This document shows, piece after piece, positions 16,230 to 24,799 of a stretch of DNA of 64,000 nucleotides. The DNA lies in the NCBI GenBank assembly GCA_004297825.1, contig SCSX01000090.1, positions 19,629-83,628 on the forward strand, given 5' to 3'. Within the stretch, counting starts at the first letter, position 1. Each line of letters opens with the position of its first letter. The notes under the pieces were generated by a model, which made no database searches, had not been told where the DNA came from, and worked only from the letters and a program-made list of their open reading frames with translations. Position numbers and translations under genes: made by a program. Source of the stretch: Spirochaetota bacterium (GTDB lineage: Bacteria; Spirochaetota; UBA4802; UBA5368).

Positions 16230-16544
16230 ATGAACGGACACACTACATGGTCGTTTCCAAGGGAAATCGAGTTCGAGGACGCCACCCAGCTGAGCCGGCG
16301 CATCCGCGAGCTCTCCGTCATTGAAAACACGGTGGTGTTCGACCTCAGCGCGACCAAGCACATCCATTCCTCGTTCGTGGGCTTCCTTATACATACCAAG
16401 CAGTACCTTGAGGCCCAGGGGATGCATCTCATCCTCAAGACATCCCCGCAAATAGACAAGATACTCGCCATGCTGGACCTCGCGTCCTACTTCCCCATCG
16501 TGACCGCGCCTGCCGCGCCGGAGAAGGAGCCCCTTCTCCAATAG
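16230..16544 (+). CDS. STAS-domain protein (anti-sigma factor antagonist-like)
   Basis: A 104-aa single-domain protein. NTVVFDLSATKHIHSSFVGFLIHTKQYLEAQGMHLIL matches the STAS core: a strand, a loop with the potential phospho-acceptor Ser-Ser pair, then a helix. In SpoIIAA/RsbV-type proteins a serine in this loop is phosphorylated by a partner kinase. No anti-sigma kinase is adjacent. An AAGGGGG ribosome site precedes the ATG. A second STAS protein lies at 24873. Confidence 0.78.
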   Translation: MNGHTTWSFPREIEFEDATQLSRRIRELSVIENTVVFDLSATKHIHSSFVGFLIHTKQYLEAQGMHLILKTSPQIDKILAMLDLASYFPIVTAPAAPEKEPLLQ

Positions 16545-16558
16545 GGCTTGAAATCTGC

Positions 16559-16589
16559 TTGACAGCTGTTCATCTTTTTACTGCATAAT
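16559..16589 (+). promoter_or_regulatory. Candidate sigma-70 promoter for the ArsR-type gene
   Basis: A perfect -35 TTGACA (16559-16564) is followed by TGCATA (16582-16587, 17-bp spacer) overlapping CATAAT (16584-16589, 19-bp spacer). It lies about 40 nt before the ATG at 16628, in the gap after the STAS gene. Confidence 0.6.
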
Positions 16590-16627
16590 TGAATTCTCAA
16601 ATACAACCGACTGCGGAGACGTCCCGG

Positions 16628-16930
16628 ATGGCCGATATATCATTCACAGAAGAACAATTCACCTCGACGAGCGACATTTTGAAGTCCATCGCGCATCCGA
16701 CACGGCTCAAGATACTGTGCTTTTTGATAGAAGGGGAACGTTCGGTGGGAGAGATCGAGCGCGAGTTCGGCTCCACGATATCGAACATTTCGCAGCACCT
16801 CACGGTGCTGCGCCGGATGGACATCATCAAGCGCCGCAAGGACGCGAATTTCATGTTTTACTCGGTGAAGGACGACAAGGTCCTGACGCTCCTGGGTACC
16901 ATGAAGAAGCTCTTCTGCCCCCTCAAGTAA
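16628..16930 (+). CDS. ArsR-family winged-helix transcriptional regulator
   Basis: A 100-aa DNA-binding protein. SIAHPTRLKILCFLIEGERSVGEIE is the canonical ArsR opening, GSTISNISQHLTVLRRMDIIKRRKD is the recognition helix and following turn, and NFMFYSVKDDKVL is the wing. There is no N-terminal CVC metal site; one cysteine lies in the first helix (ILCFL) and another near the C-terminus (FCPL), so the sensed signal is unclear and may be redox or a metal through other ligands. ATG 16628 has GGAG about 10 nt upstream; a TTG at 16589 is possible but less likely. It has its own promoter-like sequence and converges on the exonuclease gene. Confidence 0.88.
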   Translation: MADISFTEEQFTSTSDILKSIAHPTRLKILCFLIEGERSVGEIEREFGSTISNISQHLTVLRRMDIIKRRKDANFMFYSVKDDKVLTLLGTMKKLFCPLK

Positions 16931-16951
16931 CCGCCCGGTACCGCCGGGAGC

Positions 16952-17779
16952 CTAAAAAACCTTCAGGATTCGTCGCGTATTGAAGTAGCGGTCGCCGTTG
17001 CGCAGATAGCAGAATGCCCACAGGTAGCTTCTTCCCCCGTTCTGCACCAGGCCCTTGGGCAGGATGCGCCGTATGCTGATCTTCCCGGTCTCGTCCATGT
17101 AACGTATCTGCACCTCGTCGCCTATGACTATCCGGTTGTTCAGGTGCAGCCGCTCCTTTTCCCTTCGCGAGAGCCGGGGACGGATAGGCTGTCCGTGTAT
17201 ACGATGCAGGTCGTTGAAGGTCCAGCTTCCTTCATGGTCGTGAAAGGCCACCGCCCGCCGGAACACCTCCATGCAGCCGAGCGCGTCCGACAGGGCGCGA
17301 TGATACCGGATCTCGACGCCCAGGGATTCGCACAGCGTCTGTAGCCGGTAGTTGGGCAGGTTCGCGAAGGTCTGGCGCGCGATCCTCACCGTGTCGTAGG
17401 CGCGGAACGCCGGGACATCGCGCGTGCTCTGCTTGAAGGCGACCTCCATGAACGACAGGTCGAACCGCGGGTTCTGGATCACGAGCGGGGAGTCGCCGAT
17501 AAACCCGGCCAGGCTGTCCAGGAGGTCCGCGATGGGAGGGGCGCCCTTGACCATGTCCCCGGTGATCCCGTGTATCTTGATCACGGCCTCGGGCATGTCG
17601 CGCCCCGGGTTCACGAACGTCGAATAGGTTTCCAGTACCTCGCCCAGGGTGAAGCGTATCAGCCCGATCTCCACTATCCCGTCGGCGACGGGGTTGATAC
17701 CCGTCGTCTCGAAATCAAGGGCGCAGTACACGGCGTCCTTAAGCCTCATTTCCGCTGCCGGTTCGGTGCGTTCCCGCAT
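16952..17779 (-). CDS. DEDDh 3'-5' exonuclease fused to a WYL-like C-terminal domain
   Basis: Residues about 15-175 form a DnaQ-type exonuclease. Exo I is ALDFETTG (D22, E24), Exo II lies around NPRFDLSFM near 105, and Exo III is the HRALSDALG segment near 160, so all DEDDh catalytic positions appear present. Residues about 210-275 (VQIRYMDETGKISIRRILP, GGRSYLWAFCYLRNGDRYF, NTRRILKV) have the spacing of a WYL domain, a ligand- or nucleic-acid-sensing beta domain usually found in regulators. The combination suggests an exonuclease controlled by bound single-stranded DNA or a nucleotide. The start has GGGGGAG upstream and follows the murB stop by 1 nt (TGATATG), so the genes are coupled. Confidence 0.84.
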   Translation of the reverse strand: MRERTEPAAEMRLKDAVYCALDFETTGINPVADGIVEIGLIRFTLGEVLETYSTFVNPGRDMPEAVIKIHGITGDMVKGAPPIADLLDSLAGFIGDSPLVIQNPRFDLSFMEVAFKQSTRDVPAFRAYDTVRIARQTFANLPNYRLQTLCESLGVEIRYHRALSDALGCMEVFRRAVAFHDHEGSWTFNDLHRIHGQPIRPRLSRREKERLHLNNRIVIGDEVQIRYMDETGKISIRRILPKGLVQNGGRSYLWAFCYLRNGDRYFNTRRILKVF

Positions 17780-17780
17780 A

Positions 17781-18707
17781 TCAGAACTCCCCCGTCATAC
17801 GCACCTCGGGATGCAGGGCGATCGAAAAACGCCGGGAAACGGTATCACGCACGTGCTCGATGAGCGCGCGCACGTCTCCCGCGCTCGCGCCGTCAACGTT
17901 GACTATAAAGTTGGTGTGAAGCTCGGAGACCATTGCCCCGCCGATGCGGTAACCCTTGAGTCCCGCCTCGTCGATCAGCTTCCAGGACGAATGGCCGTCC
18001 GGGTTCTTGAACACCGATCCCGCCGATGGATACTGGAGCGGGTGCTTCGCCCCGCGATCGTCGAGTATCGCGCGGATGCGCGCCCGGGCCGATCGTATAT
18101 CGGCGGATTCGGGCAGACGGAACACCGCGCCGGTAATGACCGCCCCCTCCTCCATGTCCATACGCCGGTAATGGGCCATCTCGCGCCGCACCTCGAGGCT
18201 CTTCGACGCGCCCTTACGGTCGATATACTCGATCCTGGTGAGAATATCGATGAAGTTGCCCATGAAGGTCCCGGCGTTCATCACGATGCCGCCCCCGAGG
18301 CAGCCGGGGATACCCGCCATGAAATCCGCCCCTTCGAGGCCCTCATCCAGGCACCAGTCGATAAAGCGCTCCTTGGGGACGGTCGCGTCGGCGTAGACCG
18401 TGCCGTCGGCGCATCGGCGCATCTCGCCCTTCCACGCGCCGTCATGGCCCAGGGAGAGCGTGATTCCGGGTATCCCGCGGTCTCCCACGAGAAGGTTCGA
18501 GCCGCCGCCTATGACCGTGAGCGGTATGCGCGCCTCGTTCACCAGGCTTACCACGGCGGCGGCCTGCCGGGGGCCGGAGGGGCACACGAGAAGCTCGGCG
18601 GGACCGCCCACCTTGAACGTCGTATGCCTGCTCATGGGCTCATTCGCGAGGGCGCAGCCCTGGGCGGCAAGCTTTTCGATCAATTCGGATGTAATGGGGT
18701 TTCGCAT
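17781..18707 (-). CDS. murB: UDP-N-acetylenolpyruvoylglucosamine reductase
   Basis: MurB reduces UDP-GlcNAc-enolpyruvate to UDP-MurNAc with NADPH and FAD, an essential cytoplasmic peptidoglycan step. The 308-aa length fits the short type IIa form. FAD-binding marks are TTFKVGGPAELLV near residue 29 and VIGGGSNLLVGD near 65; GADFMAGIPGCLGGGIVMNAG near 123 and YPSAGSVFKNPDG near 226 carry catalytic residues, including the Ser proton donor. GLKGYRIGGAMVS and HTNFIVN complete the C-terminal domain. It lies one base before the exonuclease gene on the same strand. Confidence 0.96.
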   Translation of the reverse strand: MRNPITSELIEKLAAQGCALANEPMSRHTTFKVGGPAELLVCPSGPRQAAAVVSLVNEARIPLTVIGGGSNLLVGDRGIPGITLSLGHDGAWKGEMRRCADGTVYADATVPKERFIDWCLDEGLEGADFMAGIPGCLGGGIVMNAGTFMGNFIDILTRIEYIDRKGASKSLEVRREMAHYRRMDMEEGAVITGAVFRLPESADIRSARARIRAILDDRGAKHPLQYPSAGSVFKNPDGHSSWKLIDEAGLKGYRIGGAMVSELHTNFIVNVDGASAGDVRALIEHVRDTVSRRFSIALHPEVRMTGEF

Positions 18708-18872
18708 GGCCTTCTAGCGCACACCATCGTGACATGAGAGCTTTTTGTCAAAGTAAAATTGGGCTTTACGCCGGACCCCGGATTTTATTATTTACTATAA
18801 TAAAGACAGGCAAGGGGGGGGCCGATTCTGCCGATAGTGTAAAGAGGCCTCCCGCCCGAGTACCGGGGCCCG

Positions 18873-19445
18873 ATGCCCCAAAAAGAGAGAACGCAGCGCT
18901 CAATGAAAAAGGCCAAAAAACCACTCGCACCGCTGAACACGGAATTCACCGACGCGGACGGCACCCGGTGGATACAGACCTCCACCGAGGACCTGTTTTC
19001 GGTCAAGGAGCTCAACCAGATACTGGAAAGCGTGGAGAAGGACCGCCAGGAGGGCGAGATCGTGCTCGCGCGCATCGATTTCCAGCGCGTGAACAAGGAG
19101 TATTACGACACGGTCCAGAACCTCCAGAACAAGCTCACCAAGCGCACCGAGCTCCTGAAAAAACTCATAATCGAGAGTAAAACAACAATTGACAGGAAAA
19201 ACAAAAAGCTCAAAGAACTGATTGAATACATCAAGAAGCTTCACGTGCTTCTTGCGTATTACAAGCTGAGCCCGGAGCACATCGACAAATTCCGTTTCAC
19301 GCCGGAGTTGTATCGGCCCGGCGAAGGGGCGGCTCCGGCCGAGGCCGGGGAGCGTCCGGAGGAAATCCCGACGCTCGCGTACAGCGAGGTCGAGGAGCTT
19401 CTCCTGGACGATGAGGGAGAAGAGATCGCGCCCGGCACCCAGTAA
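18873..19445 (+). CDS. Coiled-coil protein of unknown function upstream of cysS
   Basis: A cytoplasmic protein of 190 aa (180 aa if ATG 18903 is used; neither start has a decisive ribosome site). The middle (residues about 45-135) is a charged helical coiled coil (NKEYYDTVQNLQNKLTKR and repeated Lys-rich heptads), and the tail is acidic (EEIPTLAYSEVEELLLDDEGEE). No signal peptide, membrane segment or catalytic motif is visible, and I do not recognise the family. It ends 26 nt before cysS and may share its transcript. A TATAAT hexamer at 18796-18801 may mark the promoter. Confidence 0.65.
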   Translation: MPQKERTQRSMKKAKKPLAPLNTEFTDADGTRWIQTSTEDLFSVKELNQILESVEKDRQEGEIVLARIDFQRVNKEYYDTVQNLQNKLTKRTELLKKLIIESKTTIDRKNKKLKELIEYIKKLHVLLAYYKLSPEHIDKFRFTPELYRPGEGAAPAEAGERPEEIPTLAYSEVEELLLDDEGEEIAPGTQ

Positions 19446-19471
19446 CTTCCAGACGCGAGAGGCGCACCGCC

Positions 19472-20896
19472 ATGAAAATCCACAACACGCTCACCGGGCT
19501 CCGGGAGGAACTTATCCCCGGGGGATCAAAAAAGGCCTCGGTCGCCGAGTACCCCCCCGTGACCATCTATTCCTGCGGCCCCACCGTCTACGGATACGCC
19601 CATATCGGGAACTTCCGCACCTTCATGTTCAACGACCTGCTCAGGCGCTATTTGAAGTTCCGCGGCTTCCGGGTCGATCACGCCATGAACATCACGGACG
19701 TGGACGACAAGACGATCGCGGGCGCGCACCGCGAGGGCGTGGAGCTGCGCGAATACACGGACCGCTATATCGGCATCTTTTTCGAGGACCTGAAAACGCT
19801 CAACATAGAGCCGGTCGAGCACAACCCGCGCGCAACCGAGTCCGTAGACGCTATGATCGATATCATGAAAAGGCTCCGTGAAAAGGGCATCCTCTACGAG
19901 AAGGAGGGCTCCCTGTACTTCAGCATCGCCAAGTTCGAGCGCTACGGGGCGCTCAGCCGCCTGGATACGCGCGAGATCAAGTCCGGCCTTCGCTACGACA
20001 CCGACGAATACGAGAAGGACGACGTGCGCGACTTCGCGCTCTGGAAGTCCGCGCCGGAGAACGAGCCCTCATGGGACACGCCCTTCGGCAAGGGCCGCCC
20101 GGGATGGCACATCGAGTGCTCGGCGATGGTGAGGAAGATTTTCGGCTCCACCATAGACATCCATACCGGCGGGGTCGACCTCATCTTCCCGCATCATGAA
20201 AACGAGATCGCACAGAGCGAAGCGGCATACGGGGACCGATTCGTCCGTTACTGGATACACGTCGAGCACCTGCTTGTCGAGGGCTCCAAGATGTCCAAGT
20301 CCAGGGGGAATTTTTACACCCTGCGCGACCTGCTTGAAAAGGGCTACACCGCGCGCGCGATCCGCTATCTCCTGCTCTCGGCGCACTACCGCAAGCAGCT
20401 CAATTTCACCTTCGAGGGGCTCCACCAGGCCGGGGCCGCGCTCGAGCGCATCGACAACCTCCTCGTGCGCCTGGGGGACGTCCCGGGCGGCGACGGGGAA
20501 ACCCCGGATTGTGCGCCCATGATCGAGCGCTTCATCGAAAAATTCTCGATCGAGATGGAGGACGATCTCAACGTGTCGGGCGCGCTGGGCACGCTCTTCG
20601 ATTTCATCCACGCGGTGAATTCACATATCGACGGGGGAACGCTGTCCGGCCCCGGGAAGGCCCTCGTCATGAAAGCGCTGAAAAGGATCGACTCGGTCCT
20701 GGGGGTGATCTTCTTCCCGGCCGACGCCGGCGCCCCCGAGGACTCTGCGCGCATCGAGGCGCTCATAGCCGAGCGGAAGGACGCGAAGAAGCAGAGGAAC
20801 TTCGCACGGGCGGACGAGATCCGCGCGGCGCTCGAGGCCGAGGGAATCGTGCTTGAAGATACTAAAGACGGGACACGATGGAAAAAAAAGAAATAA
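19472..20896 (+). CDS. cysS: Cysteinyl-tRNA synthetase
   Basis: This class I aminoacyl-tRNA synthetase charges tRNA-Cys. The 474-aa product has the class signatures HIGN (44-47, in GYAHIGNFRTF) and KMSKS in GSKMSKSRGNF. Zinc ligands are C35 in YSCGPTVYGY, the Cys in WHIECSAM, and the His/Glu of FPHHENEIAQSE. The C-terminal DALR-like region and a basic KDGTRWKKKK end are present. Its 3' end overlaps rlmB by 19 nt. Confidence 0.97.
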   Translation: MKIHNTLTGLREELIPGGSKKASVAEYPPVTIYSCGPTVYGYAHIGNFRTFMFNDLLRRYLKFRGFRVDHAMNITDVDDKTIAGAHREGVELREYTDRYIGIFFEDLKTLNIEPVEHNPRATESVDAMIDIMKRLREKGILYEKEGSLYFSIAKFERYGALSRLDTREIKSGLRYDTDEYEKDDVRDFALWKSAPENEPSWDTPFGKGRPGWHIECSAMVRKIFGSTIDIHTGGVDLIFPHHENEIAQSEAAYGDRFVRYWIHVEHLLVEGSKMSKSRGNFYTLRDLLEKGYTARAIRYLLLSAHYRKQLNFTFEGLHQAGAALERIDNLLVRLGDVPGGDGETPDCAPMIERFIEKFSIEMEDDLNVSGALGTLFDFIHAVNSHIDGGTLSGPGKALVMKALKRIDSVLGVIFFPADAGAPEDSARIEALIAERKDAKKQRNFARADEIRAALEAEGIVLEDTKDGTRWKKKK

Positions 20897-21615
20897 TAGG
20901 CCGCAACCCAGTCCTGGAATACCTGCGCACCCTGGAGCCGGGACAGGACGCCGAGCTGTTCATCTCCGAGTCCGCGCACGGGAAGATCATCGAGATTATC
21001 GCCGCGGAGGCCCGCCGGGCCGCGGTGAAGATCACCTACGCCCAGAGGGAATTCTTTTCCCGGGTGGATTCCTCATCCCGCCACCAGGGGGTAATGCTGC
21101 GCATCGTGTCGCGGGGGCCGCAGATACGCGACGACGAATTCATCGCGGAGCTGGCGGCCCGGTCGGGGGTGCTTGTCGCCCTGGACCAGCTTACGGATCC
21201 CCATAACATAGGTTCCATCATACGCACGGCGGAGGCCCTGGGTGCCGGGGGCGTGATCATGACGAAGGCGCACGCGCCGGAGATCAACCAGACCATTATC
21301 AAGACCTCCGCCGGAGCGACGGCCCATATCCGGATAATGCACGTGGGAAACATCGCGCAGACGCTCGAGAAGGCGCGCGAGGCGGGCTTCTGGATTATCG
21401 GAACCTCCGACGAGGGTGACACGGGCATGGAAAAGCTCCGTGAGCTGCGGCCCGCGGTCCTCGTGATAGGAAGCGAGGGAAGCGGCATGCGCCGCCTCAC
21501 GGGCGAGAAGTGCGACTACCTCGTGCGCATCCCCCTCAGGGGGCACATCTCCTCGCTCAACGCGTCCGTCGCGGCGGGCATACTCCTGTGGGAGCTCCTC
21601 CGGGAAGACGACTAA
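20878..21615 (+). CDS. rlmB: SpoU-family 23S rRNA 2'-O-ribose methyltransferase, RlmB-like
   Basis: RlmB methylates the ribose of G2251 in 23S rRNA using S-adenosylmethionine. The 245-aa product has an N-terminal substrate-binding domain (GRNPVLEYLR near residue 6, SSRHQGVMLRI near 66) and a SPOUT domain. Motif 1 is LDQLTDPHNIGSIIRTAEALG, motif 2 is VLVIGSEGSGMRRL, and motif 3 is IPLRGHISSLNASVAAGILLWE read in two parts. Overlap with cysS implies co-transcription, a pairing common in bacteria. The exact target nucleotide is inferred from family. Confidence 0.92.
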   Translation: MEKKEIIGRNPVLEYLRTLEPGQDAELFISESAHGKIIEIIAAEARRAAVKITYAQREFFSRVDSSSRHQGVMLRIVSRGPQIRDDEFIAELAARSGVLVALDQLTDPHNIGSIIRTAEALGAGGVIMTKAHAPEINQTIIKTSAGATAHIRIMHVGNIAQTLEKAREAGFWIIGTSDEGDTGMEKLRELRPAVLVIGSEGSGMRRLTGEKCDYLVRIPLRGHISSLNASVAAGILLWELLREDD

Positions 21616-21645
21616 ATGTAAATTATATAGCGGGTCCAGCCCAAA

Positions 21646-21776
21646 CTCCTCCCCCTCGATGGGGGCCGCTCACGGACATCCGTGTCCTCCGCGGCATTCG
21701 TACATCCTGTACATCGAGGTCGGGTGAGAGGGGAAAGCATCACCCTCCCCTAACCCCTCCCATCAAGGGAGGGGGA
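21646..21776. repeat. Non-coding REP/MITE-like intergenic element
   Basis: This part of the 363-nt gap between rlmB and the muramidase gene is packed with inverted repeats. Ends CTCCTCCCCCTCGATGGGGG (21646-21665) and CCCCTCCCATCAAGGGAGGG (from 21754) are imperfect inverted copies. Inside are GGACA-TCCG-TGTCC (21674-21687) and GTACA-TCC-TGTAC (21700-21712). The design is typical of dispersed palindromic repeats. Only one copy is visible in this window, and no target duplication was found. Confidence 0.5.
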
Positions 21777-21873
21777 TTTTTGGAGACACACCTTGGTTGA
21801 CTTATAATCTACGCCACACTACCCGGAAAATAATGTCCACCTGGATGATTAGCATGTGAAATGCCCTTTTTTA

Positions 21874-21902
21874 TTGACATCGGAGGGCCCCGGGGGGATA
21901 AT
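21874..21902 (+). promoter_or_regulatory. Consensus-like sigma-70 promoter for the NamZ-like gene
   Basis: TTGACA (21874-21879), a 17-bp spacer of C/G runs, and GATAAT (21897-21902), 77 nt before the ATG at 21979. The leader between them contains a CCCC/GGGG hairpin near 21902-21925. Confidence 0.7.
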
Positions 21903-21978
21903 CCCCCTTCTCCGGGGTTTCCCGGCAATTCGGGGATCCGCACGATGACCGCCGGGACTCAATAGAGGAAGCCGACCA

Positions 21979-23256
21979 ATGATGACCATAAGTCCGTTCA
22001 AACACACCCCCGTGCGCCCGCACACCGGCATATTTGTCGGGATCGCCCTGGCCGTGGTGCTGATATTCGGCACCCTCCTGATGAGCGGCTTCTCCGAGGA
22101 AGAGCCGGCAGGCCCGGTGCTGCCGGGCATCGACGTGCTGGCAGAGCGGGGTTTCGATTCGATCGCCGGCAAGCGGGTAGGGCTCGTTACGAACCACACC
22201 GGGATCACCCGGAGCGGCGCGAGCACGATCGACACGATTCACGGTTCCGGGAAATGCACCCTCGTCGCGCTCTTTTCCCCCGAACACGGAATCCGGGGCA
22301 CCGCGGACGAATCGGTGGCTTCCAGTGTTGACAAAAAGACGGGGCTTCCCATATACAGCCTTTACGGCCAGTCGTACAAACCCTCGAAAGCGATGCTGCG
22401 CGGAATTGAGGTGCTGGTATTCGACATCCAGGACATAGGCACGCGGTTCTATACGTATATAGGGACGATGGCCCTGTGCATGAGGGCGGCAGCTGAAACG
22501 GGCATCAAGTTCGTGGTGCTCGACCGGCCGAATCCCATCGGGGGCGTCAAGGTCGAGGGGGCGGTGCCCGAGAACGGCGTGTGGGGCGGGATCACCTCGA
22601 TTTACCCGATCCCCACCCGGCACGGCATGACGGCGGGCGAGCTTGCCCTTCTGTTCAACGGTCACTTCAAGATCGGGTGTACCCTCGAGGTCGTGCCGGT
22701 AAAGAACTGGAAGCGCTCGATGTATTTCGACCAGACGGGACTCACGTGGCTGAATCCCTCCCCCAACATGAAGACCCTGAACGGCGCCATACTGTACCCC
22801 GGTCTGGGCGTGACGGAAACCACGAACGCATCGGTGGCGCGGGGGACCGATAAGCCCTTCGAGATGTATGGGGCCCCCTTCTTCGACGGAAAGCGTATCG
22901 CCGATAATCTTTCAAAGCGATCGACGCCGGGCATTCAATTCAAGCCCTGCACCTTCACGCCCACGGCGCCGTATCACCCCTACCGCTACCAGTTGTGCAG
23001 CGGGGTGCAGGCTGAAATCACCGACCGCGAGACGCTGGATTCGATAGCCGCCGGGCTTCACATGCTGCAGGCCATGTACGAGATTCATCCCGACCGGTTC
23101 ATGGCGTATGAAGGCTTCGTAAACGAGACCGGGGACAGGTACACCTGGAACCTCCTCGCCTGGCAGAAGCTCGCCCCTGAAAAAATAATCGCCGCGTGGC
23201 AGCCCCGGCTCGAATCGTTCAAGAGGGTACGGGAAAAATACCTGCTCTACAAGTAA
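21979..23256 (+). CDS. DUF1343 / NamZ-like exo-beta-N-acetylmuramidase, membrane-anchored
   Basis: This 425-aa protein carries one N-terminal membrane segment (about residues 18-38) and a DUF1343 domain, the family of the exo-muramidase NamZ that removes MurNAc from non-reducing glycan ends during peptidoglycan recycling. Signatures are KRVGLVTNHTGITRSG near residue 65, LFSPEHGIRG near 99, VFDIQDIGTRFYTYIGTM near 147, VLDRPNPIGG, PIPTRHGMTAGELALLFN and the NASVARGTDKPFE segment. It should act in the periplasm. GAGGAAG is 9 nt upstream. It is a single-gene unit with its own promoter and has no recycling transporter beside it. Confidence 0.9.
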   Translation: MMTISPFKHTPVRPHTGIFVGIALAVVLIFGTLLMSGFSEEEPAGPVLPGIDVLAERGFDSIAGKRVGLVTNHTGITRSGASTIDTIHGSGKCTLVALFSPEHGIRGTADESVASSVDKKTGLPIYSLYGQSYKPSKAMLRGIEVLVFDIQDIGTRFYTYIGTMALCMRAAAETGIKFVVLDRPNPIGGVKVEGAVPENGVWGGITSIYPIPTRHGMTAGELALLFNGHFKIGCTLEVVPVKNWKRSMYFDQTGLTWLNPSPNMKTLNGAILYPGLGVTETTNASVARGTDKPFEMYGAPFFDGKRIADNLSKRSTPGIQFKPCTFTPTAPYHPYRYQLCSGVQAEITDRETLDSIAAGLHMLQAMYEIHPDRFMAYEGFVNETGDRYTWNLLAWQKLAPEKIIAAWQPRLESFKRVREKYLLYK

Positions 23257-23284
23257 CCCCCGGTAAAAAACCGCATTTATCTAA

Positions 23285-23312
23285 TTGACATTATATATAC
23301 TCGTGGTATAAA
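23285..23312 (+). promoter_or_regulatory. Strong sigma-70-like promoter
   Basis: TTGACA (23285-23290), 16-bp AT-rich spacer, TATAAA (23307-23312), about 70 nt before the ATG at 23385. The intervening leader has two direct copies of CGGACCGG. Confidence 0.7.
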
Positions 23313-23384
23313 CGGACCGGACAGACGGACGGACCGGTTTTTCGTAGTTTTCGTCCCGATTTTACCCCAGCTTCGGAGCGCCCC

Positions 23385-23972
23385 ATGAGCCATTCCCATA
23401 ATATGTGTTCGAGCGAAACCAAAGGAATCGACCAAATCCATTGCGTCTCTTGCGGCAGGGAGCTCGATTACGTATCCGCAACCGTATCGGGAGAGGCCGC
23501 CGACGCGATCTACATCTGCATGGGTTCCATCAAGCAGAAGATTTTCGTATACGGCAAATACGTGGGGGGCCGATACGGGGCAATCTCGTTCGGAAAGTAT
23601 TTCACCAGGGAACAATGCGCCGAAAAAGCCTGCGACGAAAGCATCGCGGAGATGCTGCGCACCATGAGCGAAGAGGAATACTCCCGCTTCATCACCTGCC
23701 ACAAGGGGGTGATGGAGGCGATCGTTCTCACTAAAAGCAAGGTCGAAATGCGCAAGAAGGACCTGGTGGGGGGCGCGCTCGACTCGGTCCTCCCCCGGTT
23801 CAGCGACGAGAGGAAATATTTCTGCCACGAACATGCCGGCGCGACCGGCTTCAGGTGCAGCTGCGGGGAACCGCTCATCGATATCGGGTCCGATCTCTAC
23901 CGCGACCTCACGGGGATGGAGGACCGGAAATTCATCGAGGTCTATCTGCCCGGAATACTGGAGCTCAAATAA
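23385..23972 (+). CDS. Cysteine-rich cytoplasmic protein of unknown function
   Basis: A 195-aa protein without signal peptide. Cys pairs suggest two metal-binding sites: CVSCGRELDYV near residue 20 and FRCSCGEPL near 156, with an extra YFCHEHAG motif near 145. The middle is helical (REQCAEKACDESIAEMLR). No catalytic motif or known family is evident. A strong promoter precedes it, so expression may be high. It converges on the TetR gene 16 nt downstream. Confidence 0.6.
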   Translation: MSHSHNMCSSETKGIDQIHCVSCGRELDYVSATVSGEAADAIYICMGSIKQKIFVYGKYVGGRYGAISFGKYFTREQCAEKACDESIAEMLRTMSEEEYSRFITCHKGVMEAIVLTKSKVEMRKKDLVGGALDSVLPRFSDERKYFCHEHAGATGFRCSCGEPLIDIGSDLYRDLTGMEDRKFIEVYLPGILELK

Positions 23973-23988
23973 GGCGGGGCGCAGGGCG

Positions 23989-24612
23989 TCAATTCTCCGG
24001 GCGTGAATCCCCAAACAGCGAAATCACGTACCGGGTAAGCCTGGACGGGTCCATCCCTATGGGATCGACCTCCTCCAGCAAGCCCGCGCTCAGGAAGATG
24101 ATCTGTGCGATGCGCGCCTTGAACTGGTAATCGAACCCATTGTCCCCCTGCCCCGCCTGGCCGAACTGCGCCCTGCGCACGATGTCCTCGTAGAGATTCA
24201 GGTGGTTACGGAAAAATTCGCGGATGGGACCCATGATCTTGTTGTCTTCGAGCCCGTAGAGGACCAGGTTCAGGAATATCTTGATATTTCGCGTGTTGAG
24301 CACGAATCTCTCGATCCCGTACAGGGTCGAGAGGAACGCCCTGTCGCGGGCGAGATCGATATTGCCGATGACGCCCAGGTGGTCTTTCTCGATGTCCGTG
24401 AAGAAACTCCCGATGAGCTCCATGAACATCGCCTCCTTGGTGTGGAAATAGTAGCGCAGGCCCCCCTTCGATACGCCGGCCTCGTCGGCGACCGTTTGAA
24501 GAGATATATACGAGTACGCCTCCCGGTCAAGACAGCGTTTGAGCGCGTCGATGATGAGCCTTTTTTTCTCCCGGTTTTTTCTCTCTTTTTTGTCCTCGTT
24601 TATCCTGGGCAT
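23989..24612 (-). CDS. TetR-family transcriptional regulator
   Basis: A 207-aa repressor-type protein. The N-terminal helix-turn-helix is clear: LIIDALKRCLDREAYSYISLQTVADEAGVSKGGLRYYFHTKEAMF, given here in overlapping pieces around residues 18-65. The ligand domain is helical with no recognisable pocket signature. ATG 24612 has GGAAGGAACG upstream, better than the in-frame start at 24627. It is divergent from the STAS gene at 24873; a palindrome at 24808-24819 in that gene's promoter is a candidate operator for it. Confidence 0.9.
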   Translation of the reverse strand: MPRINEDKKERKNREKKRLIIDALKRCLDREAYSYISLQTVADEAGVSKGGLRYYFHTKEAMFMELIGSFFTDIEKDHLGVIGNIDLARDRAFLSTLYGIERFVLNTRNIKIFLNLVLYGLEDNKIMGPIREFFRNHLNLYEDIVRRAQFGQAGQGDNGFDYQFKARIAQIIFLSAGLLEEVDPIGMDPSRLTRYVISLFGDSRPEN

Positions 24613-24799
24613 CGTTCCTTCCCTCACTCCACATCTTTATGCACGTCACTGATCCACATTATACCCGCGGGAACATCCCGGGGTGATGCGCACCGCCCCT
24701 CGGCTCATGGGTTCCCCTCCCGGACCCATGCCTCCGGTACGCCTCTGTACGCGCGATTCGGCATTTCTGTAAATTGACCGCCCGTCCGACTATTTGCTC

